In this document: positions 26,639-35,381 of the stretch, piece after piece
How the letters are laid out: every line of letters begins with the position of its first letter
Position numbering within the stretch: the stretch's first letter is position 1
Source of the DNA: PZPK01 sp963974595
GTDB taxonomy: Bacteria > Pseudomonadota > Gammaproteobacteria > Pseudomonadales > Oleiphilaceae
DNA length: 64,000 nucleotides
Assembly: GCA_963974595.1 (NCBI GenBank)
Contig: CAXBDA010000003.1
Coordinates: 1 to 64,000 of the forward strand
Reading direction: 5' to 3'
Position numbers and translations under genes: made by a program
The notes under the pieces: generated by a model
What the model saw: the letters and a program-made list of their open reading frames with translations, nothing else
Database searches by the model: none
What the model was told of the DNA's origin: nothing

Positions 26639-28588
26639 CTAGGGCTTTAAATACGTAATGATATCCTGTTCTTCCATCGGCTTCGCAAAATGAAAACCTT
26701 GTAGATAATCCACTCCCAGAGAAACAAGTTGAGTCATTTGTTCCTGAGTTTCGACACCTTCCGCCACAACTTTAAAATGTAAACCATCTGCAATATGCAT
26801 CACAGCATTCACAATGGGCTGGCCATTCGTTTCAATTTTATTAATGAATGAACGATCAATTTTGACCAAATTCACGGCTAAGTCTTGCATAGCCGATAAT
26901 GAAGAATAGCCCGTCCCAAAATCATCAATAGATACTTTGACGCCCATAGTTTGCAAGACCAACACTTGCTGAAGCAGCTTATCCATATCCGTCGCAAAAA
27001 TAGACTCGGTGATTTCCAAAAATAAGCAATGAGGCGCTAAGCCACTTTCAGCCAACACCTCTTTAACGATGTCTTTAAAGTTTTCGTCTTGCATCTGGAT
27101 AATCGACACGTTCACACTGACTGCAATTTCATTATATTGATCTGACATAAGCTGCCAGCGTTTGGCCGCAAAACAAGACTCTCTTAAAACCCAAGCACCA
27201 ATTTTACGAATCTGTCCATATTGCTCTGCGATACAAATAAACTCATCCGGTGCTATTGCTTCACCATCCAGTTGCCAGCGAAGTAGCGCCTCGAATGCAA
27301 AAATTGATCGATCTTTTGTATTCAGAATGGGCTGGTAAACTAAACGTAGTTCCTGGTTTTCGAGTGCACCCGCTAAACGGGCTTTGAGTTTTTGTTCGCG
27401 ACTTATCTTATAACCAATAATATCCGAGAATACCCCAACGCTTGAGGGCATTCTTTTCTTTTGATGATACATTGCGGTATCGGCTAACTGAATTAACTCA
27501 ACTTCATTGCGTGCATGCTGAGGATAAAAAGCCACGCCAATCGTTGCGCCAATCGTGATTCGATTGTTGTCGATATCATAAGGTTTCGAGATTCTTGTGA
27601 TCATTAATTGTGCTTTTTCAAGGACTTCAGCTTCATTCATATTAGCTAGCATGAGCAAAAATTCATCACCGCCCCAACGACAGAGTAAATGGTTATCCGG
27701 TGCTTGTTCTTGAAGCCTTAGCGCTGTTTGAGCGAGTACGCGATCACCTGTAGCATGACCAACGCTATCATTTACTTTCTTAAACCCATCCAGGTCAATA
27801 AATAGCAAGGCCAGGTATTCATGCTTGATGTCTGCCTGTTCAAGCTGAAGCCTAGCTTCATTTAAAAAAGCGCTGCGATTGAATAAACCTGTCAGTGGAT
27901 CAATATTAGAAAGCTCGTAAATTTTTTGCGTCCGTTCGGCAACCTGCTCTTCCATATAATTTACTAAAGCCACATTTTCGTGTTTAAACTGAATTGCTTG
28001 TGTCGTAAAGTCAGATGCTTTTTTTGAGGCAACCATCATGACGATACTGAATGAGAGACCTAAAGCCCCCAAAATATTTTGATAACCCTGCTCAGAGAGC
28101 AGCATTCCGACTGAAAAAGGAGCCAAAAGGGTAAACACATACACCATTGCAGTGAGTCTATGAGCTGCCAGTACCGTTGCGGAGCCACCCGCCATCGCAG
28201 AGACCACAATAATCATACATGCCAGCTCAATAATTTCGACATGTGCATACATGGTAAGCGCATAAATACACCACAATATCGCAGTGACCAGCGTGCCGCT
28301 AATGAAGCGATAAGTAGCGCGCTTGCCCTCGTATTCCGTTCCAGAAATATACTTACGCCAATGAAGTGAATCCAACAAGCGAATCACTAAGACGATAGAG
28401 ATAAGGCTTAGCCAAACATGCTGAAAATATGAATACTCGGGGTTATCAAAACCAAGTACCAAAGCGCTTGAGGCAATTGCGGAGATTAAAATACCCGCAA
28501 TGCTATTTGAATATAACAGCTCAGCGGTATCACGCTGCATGCTTAATTCAGCATTACGTGGAGGGTTTGTTACAGCGTGATTGACCAT
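26639..28588 (-). CDS. Membrane-anchored GGDEF-EAL cyclic-di-GMP protein
   Basis: A 649-residue protein with about five to six N-terminal transmembrane helices (residues about 30-190), a short coiled coil, a GGDEF domain and an EAL domain. The cyclase loop is intact (RWGGDEF, G306-F310). The phosphodiesterase side keeps FEALLRW, the DDFGTGYSSL loop and VVAEGVET. Both activities are therefore chemically possible. No periplasmic sensor domain of useful size is present. It is the first gene of a two-gene unit with the spermidine-synthase-like gene. Confidence 0.92.
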   Translation of the reverse strand: MVNHAVTNPPRNAELSMQRDTAELLYSNSIAGILISAIASSALVLGFDNPEYSYFQHVWLSLISIVLVIRLLDSLHWRKYISGTEYEGKRATYRFISGTLVTAILWCIYALTMYAHVEIIELACMIIVVSAMAGGSATVLAAHRLTAMVYVFTLLAPFSVGMLLSEQGYQNILGALGLSFSIVMMVASKKASDFTTQAIQFKHENVALVNYMEEQVAERTQKIYELSNIDPLTGLFNRSAFLNEARLQLEQADIKHEYLALLFIDLDGFKKVNDSVGHATGDRVLAQTALRLQEQAPDNHLLCRWGGDEFLLMLANMNEAEVLEKAQLMITRISKPYDIDNNRITIGATIGVAFYPQHARNEVELIQLADTAMYHQKKRMPSSVGVFSDIIGYKISREQKLKARLAGALENQELRLVYQPILNTKDRSIFAFEALLRWQLDGEAIAPDEFICIAEQYGQIRKIGAWVLRESCFAAKRWQLMSDQYNEIAVSVNVSIIQMQDENFKDIVKEVLAESGLAPHCLFLEITESIFATDMDKLLQQVLVLQTMGVKVSIDDFGTGYSSLSAMQDLAVNLVKIDRSFINKIETNGQPIVNAVMHIADGLHFKVVAEGVETQEQMTQLVSLGVDYLQGFHFAKPMEEQDIITYLKP

Positions 28589-28734
28589 GATAAAAACTTA
28601 GGCAAAAGAAAAATCCAGAGCCAACATTAATTAAGGCTCAGCGTGTTTTAAACATAGTTCTGATTTGAAAGCTTGTCCAACGTGGCGGGCCCGTTTAACT
28701 TAAAAAACAGCCTTTAGCAATTGGGAATTAATTA

Positions 28735-29568
28735 TCAATTAGTTAGCACTTCTTTACTTTTACAAGCTTGTCTTTCCAAGGTGTCAAGATTAAGGGCGGT
28801 TATCTTTCCGCCCCATACACAAGCGGTATCTATGGCCTGAAACATCTCGCCAAAACCTGTTTCACCGGATAACGCTGCCCAATGTCCAAAAATAAAACGT
28901 GTAGCATCTTTAGGTGGATAACTAAACCAGGGTGAAAAACCTTCGGGAGCTGAATCCAAGTCTTCTTTTGCTGAAAAATCTAATTCACCATTTGGTTTAA
29001 TAAAGCGCATACGGGTAAAGTAGTTGGTAATCACCCGAAGGCGTTTCAAACCCGACAAATCATCTGACCATATCGCGGGTGAATTGCCATACATGTTTTC
29101 GAAAAAATCACGAAGATTAGTTTGTTGAAGTGCCTGATACACCTCCTGACTGAGACTGTAGGCTTGTTCAATTTTCCAGATATGTGGAACACCGGCATGC
29201 GTCATCACAAAATTAGACTTTTTATCCCAATGCATGAGTGGTTGCCGGATTAACCAGTTCATCAGTTCATCACAATCTGGCGCACTCAGAATGTCAGCGA
29301 AAGTGTCTTTCTTTTTGGCCGTTCTATTTGTGTGGTAGCAGGCTAATAAGTGCAAGTCATGATTGCCCAAAATCACCTTCGCAGGTAAACCCTCTGATTC
29401 ACCTAATTGCTTGATAAAACGAAGGGTGTCGAGCGATTTTGGACCACGATTAACCAGGTCACCGGCAAACCACAATTCATCTTTTTCAGGGGCAAAATTG
29501 ATTTGCTTGAGCAAGGCCATCAGAGAATCGAAACAACCCTGAACATCGCCAATTGCGTACCTTGCCAT
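28735..29568 (-). CDS. apaH: Symmetrical bis(5'-nucleosyl)-tetraphosphatase ApaH
   Basis: ApaH hydrolyses Ap4A to two ADP and removes Np4-type RNA caps. The 277-residue metallophosphatase shows YAIGDVQGCFDSL, FAGDLVNRGPKSLD and LGNHDLHLLA. Its MTHAGVPHIW metal ligands are also present. It starts after a good AGGAGC ribosome site. Directly upstream are four and a half copies of a 14-bp tandem repeat (29585-29649). apaH usually lies beside rsmA-apaG; here it is separate. Confidence 0.96.
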   Translation of the reverse strand: MARYAIGDVQGCFDSLMALLKQINFAPEKDELWFAGDLVNRGPKSLDTLRFIKQLGESEGLPAKVILGNHDLHLLACYHTNRTAKKKDTFADILSAPDCDELMNWLIRQPLMHWDKKSNFVMTHAGVPHIWKIEQAYSLSQEVYQALQQTNLRDFFENMYGNSPAIWSDDLSGLKRLRVITNYFTRMRFIKPNGELDFSAKEDLDSAPEGFSPWFSYPPKDATRFIFGHWAALSGETGFGEMFQAIDTACVWGGKITALNLDTLERQACKSKEVLTN

Positions 29569-29584
29569 ACTTTGCTCCTATTTA

Positions 29585-29649
29585 TCAGTGCTAGTTTGTC
29601 AGTGCTAGTTTGTCAGTGCTAGTTTGTCAGTGCTAGTTTGTCAGTGCTA
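29585..29649. repeat. 14-bp tandem repeat in the apaH leader
   Basis: TCAGTGCTAGTTTG is repeated exactly four times (29585-29640) and then for nine more bases. It is followed by two copies of the 9-mer TCAATCAAC (29651-29668). The array ends 16 bp from the apaH start codon, so copy-number change would alter its 5' untranslated region or promoter spacing. Confidence 0.95.
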
Positions 29650-29693
29650 TTCAATCAACTCAATCAACACGCTTTGAGCATTCAAATAAAGAT

Positions 29694-30350
29694 TCATTCG
29701 TACTTTAGCGGGTCAGTTATGCCGTTTTCCCGAAATGCTTCGAGACGCTCCTGACAGGCGCCACATTTTCCACAAGCGCGCTCACGTCCGTTATAACAGG
29801 TCCAGGTTTTGGAGTAATTCAAGCCCATCGCTAAACCTTTGCTTAAAATCTCGGTTTTATTAACCGCTTGGAAAGGCGCAATAATGTCAACGGGGTCATA
29901 GTTGGCAATTTTGGATACTGCATCCATTTTCTCAATAAACTCTGGGCGACAATCAGGGTAAATTGCATGATCACCACCATGGGCACCGTAATACACAGCT
30001 TCGGCTTTTATGGAAACGGCATAGGCAATCGCGAGAGAAAGCATCACCATGTTTCGATTAGGCACCACGGTAGATTTCATACTTTCTTCTTCGTAATGGC
30101 CTTCAGGAATTTCAATATCATCGGTAAGAGAAGACCCCATTAGCAGTTGATGAATGGGTGTAATGTCGACAATCTTATGAGGAAGGCCTAAGTCATCGCA
30201 GACTTTTTGAGCATAATGCAGCTCTTTTGAATGCTTCTGACCATAGTTGAACGATAATGCATAAACACGTTTTCCCTGTGCAATAGCTTGATTCATTAAG
30301 GTAAACGAATCCATACCACCCGAGTAAATTACCACGACCTTGTTTGTCAT
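29694..30350 (-). CDS. queC: 7-cyano-7-deazaguanine synthase QueC
   Basis: QueC converts CDG to preQ0 with ATP and ammonia in queuosine synthesis. The 218-residue protein has the PP-loop YSGGMDSFTLM. A C-terminal zinc site is formed by the cysteines of KTWTCYNGRERACGKCGACQ. No queD, queE or queF is nearby. It is upstream of apaH on the same strand, 125 bp from it. Confidence 0.96.
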   Translation of the reverse strand: MTNKVVVIYSGGMDSFTLMNQAIAQGKRVYALSFNYGQKHSKELHYAQKVCDDLGLPHKIVDITPIHQLLMGSSLTDDIEIPEGHYEEESMKSTVVPNRNMVMLSLAIAYAVSIKAEAVYYGAHGGDHAIYPDCRPEFIEKMDAVSKIANYDPVDIIAPFQAVNKTEILSKGLAMGLNYSKTWTCYNGRERACGKCGACQERLEAFRENGITDPLKYE

Positions 30351-30476
30351 TTATTCTCTCTCTTTTCTACGCTTCAGTCATTCACTGTTTATTTTATTTA
30401 AATCAGAGTAATTAAGGCCTGGTAGTTTAGCCGTCATCACATTGAAATAACAGATTCCTATTGTTTGAACCAGTGG

Positions 30477-30953
30477 CTAAACAAGGTGATCTAGAGGCAC
30501 TTCGGTTCGGTTAATTATTTTACGCAGCACGAAACTAGAATGGACACCACTAACCCCGGGAATACGCGTGAGTTTGCCTAACAAAAAAGCCTGATAGGCA
30601 TCCATATCGCTCACCAAGACTTCCACCATATAATCGGCCGATTGCCCCGTGATCAACATGCAAGACAAAACCTCCGGGCAGTCTTTCAAGGTTTCTTCAA
30701 AGGCTTCAAAACGATCTGGAGTATGTCTATCCATACTTATTTGCACTAAAGCTGTCAGTTTCAAACCCAACATATCTCGATTCAGCAAAGTTACCGTTTT
30801 TAATAATAAGCCGCTATCTTCTAAGTGCTTTACCCGGCGCGCACAAGGCGAGGGCGATAAACCGACTTTCTCGGCAAGCTCTAAATTGCTTATTTTCCCA
30901 TTCGACTGAAGGTGAGAGAGAATTTTTCGATCTAAACGATCTAATTTAATCAT
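30477..30953 (-). CDS. Lrp/AsnC-family transcriptional regulator
   Basis: A 158-residue regulator. The HTH is DRKILSHLQSNGKISNLELAEKVGLSPSPCARR, shown here only in outline, and the C-terminal domain is a RAM/AsnC ligand domain. The ATG at 30953 (MIKLDRLDR) is preferred over an in-frame GTG 21 bp upstream. It is divergent from leuA, and a near-perfect palindrome (31006-31039) lies between them. Regulation of leuA and of itself in response to leucine or another amino acid is a reasonable inference. Confidence 0.92.
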   Translation of the reverse strand: MIKLDRLDRKILSHLQSNGKISNLELAEKVGLSPSPCARRVKHLEDSGLLLKTVTLLNRDMLGLKLTALVQISMDRHTPDRFEAFEETLKDCPEVLSCMLITGQSADYMVEVLVSDMDAYQAFLLGKLTRIPGVSGVHSSFVLRKIINRTEVPLDHLV

Positions 30954-31005
30954 TATTAGAAGCCTGTTCGACACTCAAAAACAACTTTACGTCAATTAAT
31001 AATAT

Positions 31006-31039
31006 ATTTCACCAATAATAATGCTTATATTAGTGAAAT
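31006..31039. promoter_or_regulatory. Palindromic operator candidate between the lrp-like gene and leuA
   Basis: ATTTCAC (31006-31012) and GTGAAAT (31033-31039) are exact inverted repeats. The AT-rich interior continues the symmetry (CAATAA against TTATATTA). The site is centred 69 bp from the regulator start and 154 bp from leuA. It is suited to a multimeric Lrp-family protein. Confidence 0.55.
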
Positions 31040-31176
31040 TAACCTTTTAATTGTTGTTTAGCCCTACATTTTGATGATTAACACTCAGCCATCTCGCTTA
31101 CACTTGTTTAAAGTCGATGTACTTCCACAAGCGCCATCTAGACACCCAAATTTAAAAATGAATAGACAGGATATAT

Positions 31177-32904
31177 ATGATAAGCAATGCAACAACACAC
31201 TCTACACGATTCGATCATAAAAAATATCGTGCATTTGAGCCTGTTCGCTTGGTAAACCGAACCTGGCCAGATCAAGCCATCACACACGCGCCTATTTGGT
31301 GTAGTGTCGATTTACGTGATGGCAACCAAGCCCTAATCGAACCGATGAATGTTGAGCAGAAAAAAGCGCTATTCGCCTTGCTAGTTAAATTAGGTTTTAA
31401 AGAAATTGAAGTCGGCTTTCCTTCGGCATCACAACCCGATTTTGATTTTGTCCGTTGGTTGATCGAAGCAAACCAAGTACCTGAAGACGTCACCTTGCAA
31501 GTGCTAACGCAAGCTCGCCCGGAATTAATCGAGCGGACTTTTGAGTCATTGAAAGGTGCCAGACGCGCCATTGTTCATGTATATAACTCCACTTCTAAAG
31601 TGCAACGCGAGCAAGTATTTAAACTAAGCAAACAAGGCATTATTGATATTGCGGTGAATGGCGCTAAAACAGTTCAGCACTACGCTAGGCAACAACCTGA
31701 AACTGAGTGGCTATTTCAGTATTCACCTGAAAGCTTTACCGGCACCGAATTGGATTTTGCGGTTGAAGTGGTCGATGCCGTGACCCATGTCTGGCAACCA
31801 ACGAAAGAGCAGCCAGCCATTATCAACTTGCCCGCAACGGTTGAAGTGGCGACACCGAATATTTTTGCGGACCAAATAGAGTACTTTTGTCGCCACGTTG
31901 CTCGTCGCGATGCCATCATTATCAGCGTGCATACCCATAATGATCGAGGTTGTGGCGTGGCTGCGGCTGAGTTAGCTGTTATGGCGGGTGCCCAGCGCGT
32001 CGAAGGTACTTTGATGGGCAACGGTGAACGAACCGGTAATATGGATATCATCACCATGGCAATGAACATGTACAGCCAAGGCATCGACCCTGAATTGAAT
32101 CTAAGCAATATGGACGAAATTGTCCGAACTGTGAAAATCTGTACACAGCTACCCGTACATCCTCGTCATCCTTATGTTGGTGAACTTGTGTTTACGGCTT
32201 TCTCCGGTAGTCATCAGGATGCGATCAAAAAGTGCTTAGCCTTGCGAGAGGATAACGATGACAACGTATATTCATCTCAAATGTGGGATGTGGCTTATTT
32301 GCCCATCGACCCTCGCGACTTGGGCCGAAGTTATCAAGAAGTGATACGCGTTAATTCTCAGTCTGGCAAAGGTGGTGTTGCATATAGTTTAGAGAGGGAC
32401 TACGGCATTCAAGTGCCACGCTGGATGCAGATTGCTTTTAGCCCTGTTGTCCAAAAAATGGCCGAAGAGCAAGGTGGAGAGATCAATCCAGAAACGATTT
32501 ATGAGTGCTTTATAAAACAATACATGAAGCATGAAAAACCTGTCGACATGTCGAGTTACACCTTAACGCGCAATACCCATGATGAAATTCATGCTCAGCT
32601 TATGATTGATGGTGAATATGCTAAGGTACAGGGCAAAGGCCAAGGTGCCTTAGCCGCGTTTGCAGATGCGATGAGTAAACACTTTGCTTATAAAATGGAT
32701 ATTCAAGCCTATAGCGAGCATGCCTTGGAAACAGGTAGCGAATCGAAAGCAATTGCTTATATTCATGTCTTGATAAACGACCAGGCGTTTATGGCTAGCG
32801 CCGTGCATGAAGATATTTTAAGTGCCAGTTTGAATGCTTTGCTGAAGGCGGGGAATCAGTTTTTGAAGATCAATCAGACACCAGTAAAACAGGCTAGTGC
32901 TTAA
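31177..32904 (+). CDS. leuA: 2-isopropylmalate synthase LeuA (long type 2 form)
   Basis: LeuA condenses acetyl-CoA with 2-oxoisovalerate, the first committed step of leucine synthesis. The 575 residues start with a type-2 N-terminal extension. The HMGL-like TIM barrel follows, with SVDLRDGNQALIEPM and the metal-binding HTHNDRGCGVAAAELA. The C-terminal LeuA regulatory domain includes the QGKGQGALAAFADAM region and is expected to bind leucine. No leuB, leuC or leuD is adjacent. An 11-bp hairpin follows the stop codon. Confidence 0.95.
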   Translation: MISNATTHSTRFDHKKYRAFEPVRLVNRTWPDQAITHAPIWCSVDLRDGNQALIEPMNVEQKKALFALLVKLGFKEIEVGFPSASQPDFDFVRWLIEANQVPEDVTLQVLTQARPELIERTFESLKGARRAIVHVYNSTSKVQREQVFKLSKQGIIDIAVNGAKTVQHYARQQPETEWLFQYSPESFTGTELDFAVEVVDAVTHVWQPTKEQPAIINLPATVEVATPNIFADQIEYFCRHVARRDAIIISVHTHNDRGCGVAAAELAVMAGAQRVEGTLMGNGERTGNMDIITMAMNMYSQGIDPELNLSNMDEIVRTVKICTQLPVHPRHPYVGELVFTAFSGSHQDAIKKCLALREDNDDNVYSSQMWDVAYLPIDPRDLGRSYQEVIRVNSQSGKGGVAYSLERDYGIQVPRWMQIAFSPVVQKMAEEQGGEINPETIYECFIKQYMKHEKPVDMSSYTLTRNTHDEIHAQLMIDGEYAKVQGKGQGALAAFADAMSKHFAYKMDIQAYSEHALETGSESKAIAYIHVLINDQAFMASAVHEDILSASLNALLKAGNQFLKINQTPVKQASA

Positions 32905-32908
32905 ATAA

Positions 32909-32943
32909 TTTAGCCATGCTTTCTTCGTTTAGGCATGGCTAAA
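32909..32943 (+). terminator. 11-bp hairpin after leuA
   Basis: TTTAGCCATGC (32909-32919) and GCATGGCTAAA (32933-32943) are perfect inverted repeats starting 5 bp after the leuA stop codon. The T-run on the plus strand is weak. Confidence 0.65.
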
Positions 32944-33080
32944 TTCCACTCGTTTAGAAATAATATTTTAACCTCATATCAAAACGCTCTTGTTTGAGAT
33001 CATTTTTCAAACATCTTCGGGAAAGGCCGCTTCAATGGGGTAGTTACCTCATAGCAACGTAAATATTACGGTCCAGGCAT

Positions 33081-33395
33081 TACTCTCGGGATTCAACAGC
33101 CATCGTCGCTCGAGAAAAGCCAATCAAGTCAGAAGTCAAAAAAGAACACCCTGCAAAAAAGCGCGGACGACCTAAAAAGGGTGAAGAGCAAAAGCGCCGC
33201 CGAAAAACTGGCTACAAGCTGGCTGAAGATATTCGTTACAATGAACGCAGTACTGTCGAGCGAGTCAACGGTCGGCTTAAATATGAATTTAATGCGCGAA
33301 TGGTCCGAGTAAAAGGCCATACAAAAGTAATGGCTCACCTGATGTTTGGCATCATGACGCTGACCGCAAACCAATTAATGAGATTTGCGGAATAA
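33081..33395 (+). pseudogene. 3' remnant of a DDE transposase
   Basis: A reading frame with no start codon ends at the TAA at 33393. Its product shows KRGRPKKGEE, GYKLAEDIRYNERSTVERVN and KVMAHLMFGIMTLTANQL. This C-terminal signature belongs to IS4/IS5/IS1182-type DDE transposases, including the catalytic Glu of the YNERSTVERVN segment. The N-terminal two thirds of the transposase are missing and no terminal inverted repeats were found. It is a scar of an insertion element between leuA and the toxin-antitoxin locus. Confidence 0.75.
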
Positions 33396-33576
33396 AAATT
33401 TAGATAGTCCGTTAATCATCATTCGTACTGTTCATATTGATTGAGCAGGGGCTTCTTTACGCAAAAAAGCAGGAAATGCACAATATTCAGGCAGCCTGAT
33501 GAGGAAATCCTAATTTTTGCATCAAATAGGAATGTTTCGCATTTAGTTAAATGCTCGGCACCCCTAAATGCCATAA
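33396..33576. other. Non-coding junction between the IS remnant and the antitoxin
   Basis: No convincing gene is present. A minus-strand frame is open across much of this stretch but has no ribosome site or recognisable motif. The missing N-terminal half of the PrlF antitoxin should have been here; none of the three plus-strand frames encodes it. Confidence 0.5.
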
Positions 33577-33816
33577 CTATCTGCGAGTTTTGCAAATGGC
33601 TCCATTCATGCAGACGGTAGCGTATTGATATCACGGGCTAATCAGAAAGAAGAAGATCCAGTACTAAATGGTTTTTTGAATTTTATTGCTAATGATATTC
33701 AGAAAAATCCGCACCATGTACAGGCGGTTAGTTCTGAGCTGTTTGAGCGCATTCAAAACTTGGTTGATGACGTTGACGTGGATTTAGATATCCCTCTTTT
33801 AGATGAGGATGATTAG
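33577..33816 (+). pseudogene. prlF: PrlF (SohA) antitoxin, N-terminally truncated
   Basis: The C-terminal half of a PrlF-type antitoxin is recognisable from about 33604: IHADGSVLISRANQKEED, then VLNGFLNFIANDIQKNP and an acidic tail. It aligns by eye with the end of E. coli PrlF. The upstream AbrB-type DNA-binding domain is absent, because the frame hits a stop codon at 33574. A TTG at 33625 could start a 63-residue toxin-binding fragment. The transposase remnant upstream suggests that insertion or deletion removed the N-terminus. The toxin gene follows 2 bp after the stop codon. Confidence 0.75.
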
Positions 33817-33818
33817 CT

Positions 33819-34286
33819 TTGGCTGAGAATAAACCTTTAGTAGTCAATGGATGGACTATCTTTACGCATCCCTTGTTTCTTGATAAATATGAATCATTGG
33901 CCGCAAAGGTTGAAACACTAAAAGCCAAAGATCCCAGTAACTACAAAAAGAAGAGTACAACTAAGCGTCTAGCAGCAATACACAAACTTGCTTTTGAAAT
34001 CATTCCAAAAGATCCAACTATTCCTGAGTATCGCCAAGGAACTACGCTAGGAGAGAATCATAAACATTGGTTTATAGCTAAATTCTTCCAGCAATACCAC
34101 CTCTTCTTTCGCTTTCACTCTGAATCAAAAATTATCGTTTTGGCTTGGGTTAATGATGAAAAGACTAAGCGAGCATATGATGGTAAGTCGGATGCCTATC
34201 GTGCTTTTGAAAAGACGCTCAATAATGGTAATCCACCAGATGATTGGAGTGAATTAATTGCAGAAGCGAAAGGCCTGAGGCCTTAA
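33819..34286 (+). CDS. yhaV: YhaV-family ribonuclease toxin
   Basis: A 155-residue RelE-superfamily toxin. It aligns by eye with E. coli YhaV along its length. Matching features are the NGWTIFTHPLFLDKYESL start, ETLKAKDP..Y, the YHLFFRFHSESKIIVLAWVNDEKT core and the GNPPDDWSEL end. YhaV cleaves mRNA and rRNA and is neutralised by PrlF. The start is a TTG, 2 bp after the antitoxin stop codon, with no better codon in frame. The gene appears full length even though its antitoxin is truncated. Confidence 0.9.
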   Translation: MAENKPLVVNGWTIFTHPLFLDKYESLAAKVETLKAKDPSNYKKKSTTKRLAAIHKLAFEIIPKDPTIPEYRQGTTLGENHKHWFIAKFFQQYHLFFRFHSESKIIVLAWVNDEKTKRAYDGKSDAYRAFEKTLNNGNPPDDWSELIAEAKGLRP

Positions 34287-34378
34287 AAAGCTCTGGAACC
34301 TTAGTGATATTTATCTGTATCATGGCCAGCATTTATTCGACTTAGATAATATTCGATGGGTTAGGTGTATAAGTCATT

Positions 34379-35281
34379 ATGGAAAGCTTCTATCTTATTC
34401 TGAGCTATATCATTATTGGAATGCTCTTAAAGCGTTTTAAAGCTTTACCTGATAATTCGGCGATGGTACTAAATGCTTATGTACTCTATGTGGCTTTACC
34501 CGCGCTTATCTTAAAAAGTATACCCTTACTAGGCTTTTCTTCCTCACTATATGTGCCTGTTATCACACCCTGGTTTTTATTGGTATTTGTGATTCTGTTG
34601 GTCCTGTTTTTATCAAAAATTTTACATTGGTCTCGAGAAATTACGGGTGCTTTATTAATAATTTTGCCCTTGGGGAACACCTCTTTTTTAGGTTTCCCCA
34701 TGACCGAAGCCTTGTTTGGTCAACAAGGTATGCCATACGCGGTTGTTTATGATCAGTTAGGCTCTTTTATCGCATTAGCCACTTATGCCTCTCTTGTTGC
34801 AGCGATATATAGCTCGAAAGTGGCTTCCCCTGGCTTGCGCGATATAGCCATCAAAATAATTACCTTCCCTTCTTTTATTGCTTTAATACTGGGTTTGGCT
34901 TTAAAAGGTATCAGTTTGCCGGATTTTGCAAATTCTCTGATCAGCGGACTGTCTCTAACGCTGGTACCTGTTGTAATGGTCGCCGTAGGTTTTCAATTAC
35001 GCTTTCGATTTAGTCGTGATGAAATGGCACCGATGGCTATCGCCTTAGCTATAAAATTAATGCTTATGCCTGCTGTTGCTTGGTTTCTATGGTATAGCTT
35101 TGGACAAGAGGGTTTGGTGGTCAATATCAGTGTCTTTCAAGCTGCGATGCCTCCGATGATCTCAGCCGGTGCAATCGCGATTATGGCAGGTTTAGCGCCA
35201 AGATTAGTGAGTGGTGTGATTGGTTTTGGCGTGCTGCTGGCCTTGCTTACTCTACCGGTTGTGGCATGGTTGCTGGGGTAA
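34379..35281 (+). CDS. AEC-family permease (auxin efflux carrier / malonate permease type)
   Basis: A 300-residue integral membrane protein with about ten hydrophobic segments in two inverted halves, as in the AEC family (MleP/MdcF-like). LGNTSFLGFPMTEALFG is the characteristic first-half motif; PPMISAGAIAIMAG is its counterpart in the second half. The substrate is unknown, with an organic acid most likely. It starts 92 bp after the toxin gene and is probably separately transcribed. Confidence 0.87.
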   Translation: MESFYLILSYIIIGMLLKRFKALPDNSAMVLNAYVLYVALPALILKSIPLLGFSSSLYVPVITPWFLLVFVILLVLFLSKILHWSREITGALLIILPLGNTSFLGFPMTEALFGQQGMPYAVVYDQLGSFIALATYASLVAAIYSSKVASPGLRDIAIKIITFPSFIALILGLALKGISLPDFANSLISGLSLTLVPVVMVAVGFQLRFRFSRDEMAPMAIALAIKLMLMPAVAWFLWYSFGQEGLVVNISVFQAAMPPMISAGAIAIMAGLAPRLVSGVIGFGVLLALLTLPVVAWLLG

Positions 35282-35381
35282 AAAACCTAAGCGGATGCCT
35301 GCCAAATTAAAAATTTCCCGAAAGAGCACAAGTATGAGAGGCTGTGCCAAGCTAAGCATTCGTTAGTATCTAGGCTTAAAA

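Noticed and set aside
29585..29668. Tandem repeats as a CRISPR array
   Set aside because: The units are 14 bp and contiguous with no spacers, and no cas genes are present.
33419..33634. 71-residue minus-strand frame across the IS/antitoxin junction
   Set aside because: It runs antisense into the recognisable PrlF sequence, and no family resemblance was seen.
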